DNA of 64,000 bases. Origin: Desulfobulbus rhabdoformis. Lineage in GTDB: Bacteria > Desulfobacterota > Desulfobulbia > Desulfobulbales > Desulfobulbaceae. The stretch spans positions 112,319-176,318 of the forward strand of contig NZ_JAFFQA010000005.1 of the NCBI RefSeq assembly GCF_016919065.1. The letters are read 5' to 3'. The notes under the pieces are model-generated. The model was not told where the DNA came from and ran no database searches. It saw only the letters and a list, made by a program, of their open reading frames with translations. The translations under genes were made by a program, and so were the position numbers. Positions 9,884 through 20,586 of the stretch are shown here, one piece after another. Numbering within the stretch: position 1 is the first letter of the stretch; every line of letters begins with the position of its first letter.

Positions 9884-10768
9884 CTAGCGCTGACGGAAAG
9901 GTATCTGACAGTAATCAATCCCCCGCCTCGGAACAATACCGTGCTGCTTAAGAAACATTTTAAGTGAATTCATTGAGATATTCATATTGACGGTTGGGCC
10001 GAGATACAGGTGATCCATCACGGGCGGGTCGCTATCAAGCTCAAGGGAAAACTCGATATAAGGCACAAGCATGGCATGTCCCTCACGAAAAAGGATAGGA
10101 GCCTCTGCCGTGTTGGCGATCACCGGCGAGACGATACGCCACTCCTTCTCTTCACGAAAGGAGGGGTGCTTGAGAATGGCGGCTATACGCAACAGATCGA
10201 TTTCAATGGAGGCAAAGGCCTTGCGGTAGAGGCGAGAGCGTTCGCTGGCCGATGAGGTGGTCCCAGCCTCTTTTTCGGCCAGTTGCTCCATCGCATCCAG
10301 CACCTGCTTGATCAGGGCACGCTGTCGATGGGGTTCATAGATACATTTGCCTATCATGAACTCCTGTTTACGCGCACAGCGAAGAATATGATCCGGGCAA
10401 AATCCCAGGCTCACCCCCTTACCAGGCGCACTGTAGCCACGCCACTGACTGAGCAGGTTGCCATGGGAGCGAAATGAGGCGCCAAAAAGCATATGGCCAT
10501 TGGTTATACGATAAGCTACCCAGTCGGCAAATTGAGCCAGGAGGTTGCCATTGGTATGACCGCCGTGAATGCGCTCCTGCACCTCGGCCTTGATCAGGTC
10601 AGCGGTATGACGCAATTCTGCGGAATCATTCATATACCTGACATCGCTTGCCCAAATGGTTCGCGTTCCTACAATCCCCAGCAGCCCGGTGAAGGTGGTG
10701 TAATGGTAAAGCGTGGCCATGGGTATATCGGCATACAATTCCTGAGAAAGCGTATCTATCCCCTTCAT
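9884..10768 (-). CDS. DUF2971 domain protein
   Basis: A 294-residue soluble protein matching DUF2971: an N-terminal LYHYTTFTGLLGIV segment, WASDVRYMNDSAELRHT, then SQWRGYSAPGKGVSLGF and a C-terminal KEEWRIV-like block (EEKEWRIVSP). DUF2971 proteins are common in bacterial accessory regions; their biochemical activity is not established as far as I know. ATG at 10768 has AAGGA 11 bases upstream. An internal ATG at 10720 just before LYHYTTF is a possible alternative. It is convergent with the PfkB gene (31-base gap), so it is its own transcription unit. Confidence 0.8.
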   Translation of the reverse strand: MKGIDTLSQELYADIPMATLYHYTTFTGLLGIVGTRTIWASDVRYMNDSAELRHTADLIKAEVQERIHGGHTNGNLLAQFADWVAYRITNGHMLFGASFRSHGNLLSQWRGYSAPGKGVSLGFCPDHILRCARKQEFMIGKCIYEPHRQRALIKQVLDAMEQLAEKEAGTTSSASERSRLYRKAFASIEIDLLRIAAILKHPSFREEKEWRIVSPVIANTAEAPILFREGHAMLVPYIEFSLELDSDPPVMDHLYLGPTVNMNISMNSLKMFLKQHGIVPRRGIDYCQIPFRQR

Positions 10769-10855
10769 ATTCCGTATCTATCCTTGTATAATCGACCTGA
10801 TTTCACGCGACAAACAGGCCATATCCTGGTTGAGATTTTCACCTTTTCTTGGTAG

Positions 10856-12091
<1,236 letters not shown>

Positions 12092-12111
12092 ATTTCAGTT
12101 TCAATAAATTT

Positions 12112-12155
12112 AAAAGGCCCTGTTGCTGATAAAGCAACAGGGCCTTTTGTTTTTT
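12112..12155 (+). terminator. Rho-independent terminator after the Fe-ADH gene
   Basis: A perfect 14-bp-class stem (AAGGCCCTGTTGCT paired with AGCAACAGGGCCTT, loop GATAA) followed by TTGTTTTTT. It lies 20 bases after the dehydrogenase stop codon. The A-rich left flank may let it act on the convergent transcript too. Confidence 0.92.
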
Positions 12156-12174
12156 GGGCGAGCAAGAAGGATTA

Positions 12175-12210
12175 CCTGAATCCGTGAGCACGCGCCATCA
12201 CGGATTCAGG
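12175..12210. repeat. Palindromic element of family C (intact copy)
   Basis: A perfect 13-bp inverted repeat, CCTGAATCCGTGA and TCACGGATTCAGG, around a 10-base loop. Half copies or decayed forms occur near 19821, 22957, 25552, 27909, 46461 and 63377, so this is a small REP-like repeat family rather than a one-off terminator. Confidence 0.75.
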
Positions 12211-12212
12211 GA

Positions 12213-13031
12213 TTAATCAGGAAGCACTCTTAGCAATTCAGCTCCCTTGTCATACTTAAGCAGGTACTCCCCAATCGTGGTAAAGGTGGCGGTGACGGCA
12301 TCACCGGGTTGGTCAGAAAGACTGACCTCACTCGTGAACCAGGAGCCTAGAAGCAGTTTAAACGGGTTGACATTAACCTGCTGTGCCTGAAAATAATCCC
12401 TCTCATTCATCTTGATGCGGGTAATATCATCGGTCTGATAGATCGCCGCATTGATCACATCAAGCACGAATTCAGTACAGTTCTGCCGCCCCAGGGTAAA
12501 AGGATTGGCAATGACTGAATAGTGCGAGTCATGAAGTGCACCATAGGTCGGTGAAGTAATGGTGGCCAGCAACCTCTGTTGTAGCTTGGGGGAAGGGAGA
12601 ATAAGTCCCGCCTCAAGCTCAGCTACTCCGGCGAAAAAATCTGGTGGGAAATCTGTTACCAGGTCACTGACATCAGGCTGATCTGCCCGCTGATACAGAT
12701 TATAGATGGCATACCCTGGCAATTGCCGCCCATCTTTTGTGGTAATGGTTGAATAGACGGCAAAGGCCGTATGCGTATAGACCATCCCCTGGGGCATCTC
12801 CGAAGCCGGTCGGCCCTTTCGGGCCAGGATGGCCACATAGGCCCCTTTCTTGGCCATGACCGTTTCTACCTTTTTAGCAAAACGAACAATTTGCTCTGGG
12901 CTATACTGCAAGCTCTCTTTGGTCGCGCTGCTGGAAACGCTAAAACCATTTGAGCCAGATGCTGCCCAGATAAGGGAATGAGAGAGCAAGCAGAATGCCA
13001 ATATGAAGCCACTGAAAATCTTTGCCACCAT
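12213..13031 (-). CDS. Exported DUF2145 family protein
   Basis: A 272-residue protein with a signal peptide (positively charged start, hydrophobic AFCLLSHSLIWAASG, residues 1-25). The body matches DUF2145: VAILARKGRPASEMPQGMVYTHTAFAVYS, then a central LHDSHYSVIANPFTLGRQNCTEFVLD segment in which His and Cys could form a catalytic site reminiscent of NlpC/P60-like folds (inference). Function is not established. ATG 13031 is preceded by a purine-rich stretch. It follows the small protein gene at 13046 by 14 bases and is probably co-transcribed with it. Confidence 0.8.
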   Translation of the reverse strand: MVAKIFSGFILAFCLLSHSLIWAASGSNGFSVSSSATKESLQYSPEQIVRFAKKVETVMAKKGAYVAILARKGRPASEMPQGMVYTHTAFAVYSTITTKDGRQLPGYAIYNLYQRADQPDVSDLVTDFPPDFFAGVAELEAGLILPSPKLQQRLLATITSPTYGALHDSHYSVIANPFTLGRQNCTEFVLDVINAAIYQTDDITRIKMNERDYFQAQQVNVNPFKLLLGSWFTSEVSLSDQPGDAVTATFTTIGEYLLKYDKGAELLRVLPD

Positions 13032-13045
13032 GAGTTCCCCCTGGA

Positions 13046-13399
13046 TTACGGTTGATCGAGTGCCTGATCCGGCGGAACAGTGATAACGGATTCCTTGGTC
13101 AGGGGTAATTCTTGGGCAGGTGCAGAGGCTGCCTTTTCCAGGGTAGCGGCCGCTGATTTTGAGCCCTTCCCCACAGTCGTCAAAGACACGCCACTCGCTG
13201 CCATGGGGACGGCAGAAACCGCCGATGTCACCTGGCCCGAACCGACCAACGCATGAGCGGCACTGCCACTGGCATGAGCGCTGGCAGCTCCAGACTCCTT
13301 GACCGCCTGGGCAGAATGATGGGTTGCCTGATTGGAGGTCGCACAACTCCAGGCAGCAAATCCAAGACAAAACACACCAACAAGAACAACTGATTTCAT
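13046..13399 (-). CDS. Small exported Ala/Ser/His-rich protein, possible lipoprotein
   Basis: 117 residues: a hydrophobic N-terminus (VVLVGVFCLGFAAWSCATSN) with a Cys placed like a weak lipobox, then a low-complexity Ala/Ser/Val-rich body and a Pro-rich tail. ATG 13399 has GAGG 5 bases upstream. It lies 14 bases upstream of the DUF2145 gene, which suggests a two-gene operon. I recognise no family; the composition suggests a surface-exposed, unstructured protein. Confidence 0.6.
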   Translation of the reverse strand: MKSVVLVGVFCLGFAAWSCATSNQATHHSAQAVKESGAASAHASGSAAHALVGSGQVTSAVSAVPMAASGVSLTTVGKGSKSAAATLEKAASAPAQELPLTKESVITVPPDQALDQP

Positions 13400-13464
13400 A
13401 ATAGCCTCACTCTGTTTTTTTTTACAAAATTCACCTTTGGGCGTAGCGAAATGTATGGACTCAA

Positions 13465-13641
13465 GGGTGTCTTGAATAATTAGATTTTTCAATCAAGATC
13501 AAGGATTGCGAACAATTTTACCGCAGGCATATACAAGATATCGGAGTCTTCGCTTACCTCCGAGGATAAAATTTTTTTGCATGACGAGGTAAGCGCCAGA
13601 CTCCGCGAGATTGGCAGAAAAAGCAATTATTCAAGATGCCC
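13465..13641 (+). mobile_element. Family A MITE-like element, copy A2 (middle and right cassettes)
   Basis: A 177-bp copy with canonical termini and a perfect TCAA target duplication on each side. It carries the middle and right cassettes (expected 176 bp); the extra base is one T in a T-run near 13577. Confidence 0.93.
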
Positions 13642-13655
13642 TCAACTTGTGCCTG

Positions 13656-13718
13656 TCCAGAAATAAGGATTTTGTTCAAGTTCAGGTAAACGCAGACTCT
13701 GAAAAGACCATTTCTGGA
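13656..13718. repeat. Family B 63-bp inverted-repeat element, copy B1
   Basis: Bounded by TCCAGAAAT and ATTTCTGGA (perfect 9-bp inverted ends) and 63 bp long, like copy B2 at 25606. It shares GTTCAAGTTCAG, GACC and the TTTCTGGATGG end with B2. Inside is AGGTAAACGCAGACTCTG, almost the same cassette as in family A. It begins 15 bases after A2 and ends just past the 3' end of the GGDEF-EAL gene. Confidence 0.75.
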
Positions 13719-13729
13719 TGGGCACCAAC

Positions 13730-16700
13730 TTACTCTTTTCCAACCGGCAACAGCCCTTCATCCTGCGCCAGCAATGCGGCAAATTCATCTGCTGGCAGCG
13801 GTCGGCTGGCCAGATATCCCTGAACAATAGTCTCTTTGCTCATCATTTCAAGTAAAGCAAGCTGCTCTGCGGTCTCCACCCCTTCAGCCACAATGACGAG
13901 GTTCAGCGTTTGCGCCAGAGAAACGATGGCCTTGGCAATAGCCTGGCTATCGCTGTCGTTTTCCAAATCCTTAACAAAAGAACGGTCTATTTTCAGGCCA
14001 TCCAAGGGCAAACGTTTGAGATAGGAAAGCGATGAATAACCGGTGCCAAAATCATCCAGATAAAATTTCCCGCCGAGTTGACGAAGTTCTTCAAGCGTTG
14101 CCTGGGCCTTGACAATATCTTCCATGAGGATGGATTCTGTGATTTCAAAATAAAGACGCCCTCCTCGCAGTCCCGTTGTCAACAACACCTCGCGCAGCAG
14201 GTTGGTTAACTCCTGGCCCACAAACTGACGAGAAGAAATATTGACGGAAATATCGAGTTCATACCCTTGATCCTGCCACTGCTTGGCCTGACGGGCTGCC
14301 GTCCGCACCACCCAGGCGCCCAAGGGTAAAATAAGCCCTGATTCTTCGGCCAGCGGTATAAACTCCACCGGTGAAATCAGTTGCCCCTCACTGCGCCAGC
14401 GAACCAGGGCCTCGGCTCCGATAATCGTATTGGTGGCGCAATGCACCTGGGGTTGATAATGCAGCTCAAACTCCTCGGCTTCGATCCCCTTGCGCAGCTT
14501 GGCTTCTAAAGAGATGCGCCGGTGCGCCTTGGAATCCAGTTCCGGAGTAAAATACTGAAAGTTATTTCTCCCCAGATTCTTCGCCCGGTACATGGCCATA
14601 TCCGCATTTTTGATCAAGACCTCCGCATTCTCCCCATCTTCCGGCGCGATCGTAATGCCGACACTGGCCGTAACGAAAAACTCCACGCCCTCATGAAAAA
14701 AGGGCTTTTCAAAACACGCAAGCAATCGCAGGGCCACGGTGCTGACGTCGTCGACCTCCTCGATATCGCTTACAAGCACTAAAAATTCGTCGCCCCCCTG
14801 CCGGGACAGGGTATCCCCTGCACGTAAGGCGTCTTTGAGCCGAGAAGACAGTTCAACCAAAAGGTCATCACCGGTGGTGTGACCGAAACCATCGTTGATA
14901 TGTTTAAAATTATCCAGATCAAGAAAAATCAGTGCAACCCGCTGGTGGTTGCGGTCCATGCGTTTGAGCGCTTCCCGCAAGCGATCATTGAGAAGAAAGC
15001 GATTGGGCAGCCCGGTGAGCGCATCATGCTGTGCCTGGTGTTCAAGGGCCTCCTGCTGATGTTTCAACTCTGTGATATCATGAAAGATAGAAACAAAATT
15101 GGTAATGCGCCCCCTGGGATCATAAATGGCGTTAATCGTGAGCCACTCCGGATAAATTTCCCCGTTCTTCCGCCGATTCCAAATCTCACCTGCCCAGTGC
15201 CCCTTTTGAAGCAGCTCCTGCCACATGGATTCGTAAAATGGGAGAGGATGATGATTTGATTTGAGTATTCGTGGATTTTCACCAATCACCTCCTGAGCCT
15301 CATAACCGGTAATAGCGGTGAATGCTTGATTTACCTGAAGGATAGAACCTTCACTGTCGGCAACCACGATCCCTTCAATAGACTGCTCAAAAACCTTGGC
15401 AGCAAAGACCAGGTCTTCCTCGGCTTTTTTGCGTTTGGTGATATCGCGGATAATGGCCAGGCTGGTATGGGCACGCTCTCCCTGCTGCCAGAGGGCAGAG
15501 ACAGAAAGGATAACCCAAACCACGGATCCGTCTTTATGCTGGTAGCGTTTTTCCACCGTGAATTCCCGAATCGTCCCCTTAATCAGCTCACGGCGCTGCT
15601 CTACATCAAGGTCCAGGTCTTCAGCCACAGTGACATCGCGAAAGGTGAACTGCTGCATTTCCTTTTCCGTGTAGCCGACAATCTCGCAGTAGCGCTGATT
15701 CACCTCTAAAAAGCGCCCACTATAAGCGTCGACCTGGGCCACGCCCACACTGGCCAACTCGAAAAATGAGCGAAATTTCTGTTCACTCACACTCAACGCA
15801 TGGGTTCGTTTATCAACCTCGCTATTGAGACGCTTGGTAAAAAACAGAAGAAGGATCCCCCCTCCACTGCCAACAAGTAAAGCAATGGACAATCCGCCAA
15901 GCAGCAGAATATTCCTGCTGTGTTTTTGTTTCTGCAACTCCTGAAGAATTTCAGAATAGAGAAAATCGTGGAGTGAGTACTCTTCGGGAAGCATCCCTAA
16001 CCGCACATAGGTTTCTGCAATAAAACGCCAACGCTCTCGACTCATATAGCCAATCTCAACCAGGTTGGGTTGAATCAGCTCGCGCATGGTACGAGCTTCA
16101 TAAAGCAGTTGGTCGATGGATTTTTGCTGCGAATATTCATCACAGATAAGCTGTGCAATCTCTTTTGGGTGTTCCAGGGCATAACGCCACCCTCTTCGTA
16201 CGGCCTGAAGGAAATGCTCTGTTCGCTCAGGATGCCGACGAATCTCCTGCTCTGTGGTGACAAGGCAGTCCCCATAAAAATCGATGCCATAGTCAACCGG
16301 CTTCAGCACCACCGGGTCTACGCCACGTTGTTGTAACACATAGGGCTCATTGGTGAGGTACGCGGTCTGCACATCTACCTTGCCGTTGATGAGATCCTCC
16401 AGATTCCAGCTATGGTCCACAGAACGCACGGACTCCAGGCTCACACCACTGGCAACCAACATGGCCAGATTTTCTGCATCCCTGTCTGCAGTGAACATAA
16501 TTTTTTTACCGCGCAGATCCTGAGGGACCTGAATGCCATGGCCGCGGACACCCATGAAAATGGAAGCAGAATGTTGAAAAATTGAGGCTAATGCGACAAA
16601 GGGCCTGCCCTGATTCCGCTCGATCAAGACCACCGGTGACATCACCGCATAGTTGGCCTTTCCCTCCATGAGCACATCTGCTGGTCTGAGTTCAGGCTCG

Positions 16701-16945
16701 GCTGCAAGCAATGTAACATCCAATCCGGCATCCCTGAAGAAACCCTTTTTTTGAGCGGCATAGTAACCGGCAAACTGAAACTGATGCATCCATTTGAGCT
16801 GAAGTCGCACCTTTTCCAGTGGTGGTTCTTTCGCATAGGCCGCTTTTACCCAATCGGCCGTTCCACAGCCCAGAGCAATGAGCAGCATAGAGGTAACGAA
16901 AAAACGCTGAATATATTGACGCAATAACGAAAAAAAAGAATGCAT
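13730..16945 (-). CDS. Periplasmic NMT1/THI5-like sensor fused to PAS-PAS-GGDEF-EAL (cyclic-di-GMP enzyme)
   Basis: A 1071-residue membrane protein that probably makes or breaks cyclic-di-GMP in response to a small periplasmic ligand. An N-terminal signal/anchor is followed by an ABC-type substrate-binding domain of the NMT1/THI5 group (RLQLKWMHQFQFAGYYAAQ, about 45-320) and a membrane segment at about 345-370. Two PAS domains follow. The GGDEF domain has an intact GGDEF motif and an RxxD inhibitory site (RAGD) five residues before it. The EAL domain keeps AEALVRW, the FLDDFGTGYSSL-type loop (YLDDFGTGYSSLSYLKR) and AEGVET, so both activities look possible. The fused binding domain resembles pyrimidine-precursor binding proteins, but its ligand is not deducible. 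Confidence 0.92.
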   Translation of the reverse strand: MHSFFSLLRQYIQRFFVTSMLLIALGCGTADWVKAAYAKEPPLEKVRLQLKWMHQFQFAGYYAAQKKGFFRDAGLDVTLLAAEPELRPADVLMEGKANYAVMSPVVLIERNQGRPFVALASIFQHSASIFMGVRGHGIQVPQDLRGKKIMFTADRDAENLAMLVASGVSLESVRSVDHSWNLEDLINGKVDVQTAYLTNEPYVLQQRGVDPVVLKPVDYGIDFYGDCLVTTEQEIRRHPERTEHFLQAVRRGWRYALEHPKEIAQLICDEYSQQKSIDQLLYEARTMRELIQPNLVEIGYMSRERWRFIAETYVRLGMLPEEYSLHDFLYSEILQELQKQKHSRNILLLGGLSIALLVGSGGGILLLFFTKRLNSEVDKRTHALSVSEQKFRSFFELASVGVAQVDAYSGRFLEVNQRYCEIVGYTEKEMQQFTFRDVTVAEDLDLDVEQRRELIKGTIREFTVEKRYQHKDGSVVWVILSVSALWQQGERAHTSLAIIRDITKRKKAEEDLVFAAKVFEQSIEGIVVADSEGSILQVNQAFTAITGYEAQEVIGENPRILKSNHHPLPFYESMWQELLQKGHWAGEIWNRRKNGEIYPEWLTINAIYDPRGRITNFVSIFHDITELKHQQEALEHQAQHDALTGLPNRFLLNDRLREALKRMDRNHQRVALIFLDLDNFKHINDGFGHTTGDDLLVELSSRLKDALRAGDTLSRQGGDEFLVLVSDIEEVDDVSTVALRLLACFEKPFFHEGVEFFVTASVGITIAPEDGENAEVLIKNADMAMYRAKNLGRNNFQYFTPELDSKAHRRISLEAKLRKGIEAEEFELHYQPQVHCATNTIIGAEALVRWRSEGQLISPVEFIPLAEESGLILPLGAWVVRTAARQAKQWQDQGYELDISVNISSRQFVGQELTNLLREVLLTTGLRGGRLYFEITESILMEDIVKAQATLEELRQLGGKFYLDDFGTGYSSLSYLKRLPLDGLKIDRSFVKDLENDSDSQAIAKAIVSLAQTLNLVIVAEGVETAEQLALLEMMSKETIVQGYLASRPLPADEFAALLAQDEGLLPVGKE

Positions 16946-17159
16946 TGAGATCTGTGAGCTGGAATGTCGTCTTAAAAACTAAATCTTGAGAAAACAGGGT
17001 GATATAAAAAGATCGTATCAGTTGCCCAACAACAGCTCAAGGCGAAAGGGTATTTTTAGAAAAAAAGAGAAATTGGCCAGAAAATCCCCCTGATTCGGGA
17101 CGACAAGCGGAGAAATTCCGGCACCACCAGAACGGTGGTGCCGTGGAAGATCGTTCAGA

Positions 17160-19331
17160 TCAGACCTTAAACCGTCCGACCAAATCCTGCAGTTTACTGG
17201 AAAGAGCGGAGAGCTCTTCAGATTTTTCATTGACCTGACCAATGGAGACCGAAGCTTTCTGGACGGACTCGTTGACCTCGGTTATCTCACTGGTAATCGA
17301 ACCAATGACCACCGAGCCCTGACTTACGTTTTGATTCACTTCCTGAATACCGGCTGAGGTCTGGGAAATATTGTCGGCAATCTCCTGAGTTGTGGTCGCC
17401 TGGCCTTCCACCTCTCCGGCTATCGAGGCGACATTCTCGCTGACATTATTAAAAATATCGAGAATCTGCCCGACCTCACTCACCGTATCATCGGTAGCTC
17501 GTTGAATGTTTTCAATCTGAGACTGCACAATTTGGGTGGCCTCGGCGGTCTGCTTGGCAAGTTCTTTAACCTCTGAAGCGACAACGGCAAATCCCTTGCC
17601 TGCCTCACCGGCACGGGCAGCCTCAATGGTTGCATTGAGTGCCAGCAGGTTGATCTGATCCGAAATATCCGAAATCACCTCGGTTACCTTACTTATTTCC
17701 AGGGTGCTCTGGCCCAGGTGTCCCAGTTTTTCAGAGACTTCACCCGCTTTTGCTACCGCTGATTCCGAGATGGCCCGCGAATTTTCCGCCTTCTGGGCAA
17801 TCTCCCGAATCGTCTGAGTCATGTCATCGGTAGCTGTGGAGACCATATTGACATTGGTGGCCGCCTCTTCACAGGCTGAGGCAACACCGCTCATGGAGAC
17901 ATCCATCTCCTCGGCACCGGTAGCCACTGAGCGGGAGCGTTCCGCCATGGCCTCGGCCCCCTGCTTCATCTCGCCGGCAATGTTGGAAAGGATATTGGAG
18001 GAATTGTTGAGCGAGCCCGCATCATCGACAATCTGCGCGATCATATCCTGCAGCTTATCCATAAAAAGGTTGAACCAAGTCGCCATTTCACCGACTTCAT
18101 CCTTTACCTTGATATCAAGCCGCTTGGTGAGATCGCCCTCTCCTTCGGCAATGTCTTTGAGCATATCAACGGTGTGGCGGATCGGACGGACAATACCACC
18201 TGAGGCATACCAGAGCAGTGCAATGGCTAAGACACAGATCAGCCCACCAGCTCCTGTCAGCATATACATGGAGGTTTTGCCAGCGCTGGTCAGTTCCTGG
18301 TCAAGGGCAATGGCATCGGCAAGGACCGTATCCTGCTTAATGCGAATAAGCACCGACCAGGGTTTTCCTGTCCGCCCGAGTTCAATCGGGGCAAAGACCT
18401 CAAACTGACCATTCTTCTCATTGAGGTTGGCGACATTGTTTCCTGCCTGAATTTCACGAATCATCTGATCCGCGCCCTCAGGTATGACGTTTTTCAGGGG
18501 GCCACCGACCAGGTCCGCTTTCTCACTATGGGCAACGATAAGCCCCATATTGGAGACAATGATAATTTCGCCCTGCCCCTCGAAGAGTTCCTTGTCCACA
18601 TTCTGTGCAAGTTCCTGCACAAAATCGAGATTATAGTCGGATCCTGCCACCCCATAAAATTTATTGTCCACCATGATCGGTACGGATAAGGTGGCCAGCC
18701 AGACCTGCTTGCCCTGAACAATATAGGGTAAGGGACCAAGCACACTCTCATTATGATTCTCTTTGGGATTGATGTACCAACCACCTTTCAACACGCCGTT
18801 GGGATGGCGATCACGGGTATCGTACTCAACCAGGGGCTGAACAGCGATGTTCCCCTTGTCATCCCTGTTCCAGTAGGGAGTAAACCTTCCGGTGAATTTG
18901 TTGTTGCCATCACGGCCCGTACGGAAATCACTGTCCCGCCCATCAATGGCGTCCGGTTCCCAACAGGAATACGTTCCATTGAAGTTGGGATTATCGTGTA
19001 ATACTTTGAGTAGAATTGCGTTAACCTGGTCACGTCCGACTTCCAGGCCGCTATTGTCCCGCTGTTTGGCCAAAGAGAAGACATCGGCCATTGTCCGGGC
19101 CGAATCCATGGCCACATCAAATTCGGCCCGAATTTTTCCAGCATAGTCACTGGCAAGACTTTTCAACCCATCCAGCGATCGTGTTTCCAATAACTTGGAG
19201 ACACGTTCATTTACATGCTTTTGGCTCGATCGCGCAGTGTAGAGGCTATAGCCAACCAACACTGCGGATGAGACAATCAGACATGCGCCGGCAAGCCCGG
19301 CAATTTTAGTGCGAACGGACGTCAACTGCAT
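17160..19331 (-). CDS. Methyl-accepting chemotaxis protein with dCache sensor
   Basis: A 723-residue receptor: membrane segment at about 10-30, large periplasmic dCache-type domain with [19 protein letters not shown] and [17 protein letters not shown] segments, second membrane segment near 365-390, HAMP, then a signalling domain with the conserved hairpin tip [22 protein letters not shown] 19331 follows GGAGG at normal spacing; the 26 extra residues of the longer frame lack a plausible start and are leader sequence. It is monocistronic, with about 530 gene-free bases upstream. No CheA/W genes are nearby. Confidence 0.92.
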   Translation of the reverse strand: MQLTSVRTKIAGLAGACLIVSSAVLVGYSLYTARSSQKHVNERVSKLLETRSLDGLKSLASDYAGKIRAEFDVAMDSARTMADVFSLAKQRDNSGLEVGRDQVNAILLKVLHDNPNFNGTYSCWEPDAIDGRDSDFRTGRDGNNKFTGRFTPYWNRDDKGNIAVQPLVEYDTRDRHPNGVLKGGWYINPKENHNESVLGPLPYIVQGKQVWLATLSVPIMVDNKFYGVAGSDYNLDFVQELAQNVDKELFEGQGEIIIVSNMGLIVAHSEKADLVGGPLKNVIPEGADQMIREIQAGNNVANLNEKNGQFEVFAPIELGRTGKPWSVLIRIKQDTVLADAIALDQELTSAGKTSMYMLTGAGGLICVLAIALLWYASGGIVRPIRHTVDMLKDIAEGEGDLTKRLDIKVKDEVGEMATWFNLFMDKLQDMIAQIVDDAGSLNNSSNILSNIAGEMKQGAEAMAERSRSVATGAEEMDVSMSGVASACEEAATNVNMVSTATDDMTQTIREIAQKAENSRAISESAVAKAGEVSEKLGHLGQSTLEISKVTEVISDISDQINLLALNATIEAARAGEAGKGFAVVASEVKELAKQTAEATQIVQSQIENIQRATDDTVSEVGQILDIFNNVSENVASIAGEVEGQATTTQEIADNISQTSAGIQEVNQNVSQGSVVIGSITSEITEVNESVQKASVSIGQVNEKSEELSALSSKLQDLVGRFKV

Positions 19332-19859
19332 ACTCCCTCCTTTGTCGTCATGTCGAGTTCTGCACAACGCACGTGACGACCTCTGCATTGTTCTTCCCCA
19401 AGGGGACATGTTCTTTGTGGCAACATGCTTACTACATTTATGTTCTCCTTTTCGTAGTATACGGGCTCGACTTCGATAACAAAGGAGTAATTATTTCTCT
19501 ATTCACAAAAACAAAATAACCCCTTTACATTGCAGTAATTATTGATGCATTTTTTTTAATTCTCGCCTAAATCCCCCTGTAAATTCGATGGGTTACATTG
19601 ACCCACCCACCTCTTTACACGTGTCAATTTGCCTCAGAAAGGCCTTCAAGGGAACACATACTCTTTGGCTTAGATGCCCCACCAACCAGTCGAAATAATG
19701 AGCCCTCCATTGCAGTCAATGCATTGGAAATAGAAAATTGAGGTAGCTAAAATATCGAATTTTCCTATTTGGAAAAACGGATACTTCAGAGTAAATTTTG
19801 TTATTCATCTTGAATATTATCTGAATTCGTAAATGCAGCGCGCTGCAATCACGACTTCA
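19332..19859. other. Gene-free upstream region of the chemotaxis receptor gene
   Basis: 528 AT-rich bases with no ORF that I trust and no confident sigma-54 or sigma-28 promoter. The right end (about 19821-19860) holds a decayed family C palindrome (CTGAATTCGT ... ACGACTTCAG) that directly abuts element A3. Confidence 0.4.
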
Positions 19860-20018
19860 GGGTGTCTTGAATCATTAGATTTTTCAATCAAGCCCAAGGA
19901 TTGCGCAAAATTTTACCGCAGGCATATAACTGATATTCCGAGGATAAAATTTTAAGCATGACGAGGTAAGCGCCAGACTCCGCGGGATTGGCAGAAAAAG
20001 CAATTATTCAAGATGCCC
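19860..20018 (+). mobile_element. Family A MITE-like element, copy A3 (right cassette only)
   Basis: 159 bp (141-bp core plus the 18-bp right cassette) with a perfect TTCA target duplication. The left inner repeat has one change (AATCATT for AATAATT). It ends 18 bases before the MauE/DoxX gene, so it lies in that gene's leader. Confidence 0.93.
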
Positions 20019-20036
20019 TTCAGGAGTTAGCCAGCC

Positions 20037-20543
20037 ATGCCGTTACCCCGACCGTTTTCCAGCATATACAGCTTCTCTTTGTTTCCTCATCAAGGCACCC
20101 TGTTGAGCGGTCTGCGTTGGCTTTTAGCGCTGGTCTTTATCTATTCTGGAGCTGTTAAGATTATTGATCCGCCCCGCTTTGCCCAGATCATTGACGGTTT
20201 TGGCCTGCTCCCCTACCCTCTGCTACTGCCAGCGGCAATTGTCCTCCCTCTTTTGGAACTGATTGCCGGTGTGGGGCTGCTGTTCAACAAACGTGGAAGC
20301 CTCACGGCCATAGCCTCAATGCTGGTGCTGTTCATGGCCGTGCTCGCCTATGGCATTCACCTGGGATTGGACATCGACTGCGGTTGCTTTGGCCCGGAGG
20401 ATCCTGAACAGGCCTATAAAGGTTTGAAGGCGGCTTTTGCGCGGGACACGGTAATGATGTTCATTGTGATTTTTTTATACTGGCAGCGGCGGACAACCAC
20501 GCTTTGCCATACCAAGAAAAAGACCAAGGGAGCCCCTGAATAG
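20037..20543 (+). CDS. MauE/DoxX-family membrane protein
   Basis: 168 residues with about four transmembrane helices. It matches the MauE/DoxX redox membrane family: GLRWLLALVFIYSGAVKIIDP at the start, then an IDCGCFGPEDPE segment whose two Cys could be redox-active, and a basic C-terminal tail. MauE-type proteins support thiol/disulfide chemistry in the membrane. It is followed 43 bases later by an exported rhodanese gene and then an Fe-S protein, which hints at a sulfur or disulfide role (inference). ATG 20037 has GGAG about 10 bases upstream. Confidence 0.75.
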   Translation: MPLPRPFSSIYSFSLFPHQGTLLSGLRWLLALVFIYSGAVKIIDPPRFAQIIDGFGLLPYPLLLPAAIVLPLLELIAGVGLLFNKRGSLTAIASMLVLFMAVLAYGIHLGLDIDCGCFGPEDPEQAYKGLKAAFARDTVMMFIVIFLYWQRRTTTLCHTKKKTKGAPE

Positions 20544-20586
20544 AGAGCATATCTCAGCTCCCCGTCATAAACAGATGAGAGGAAAA

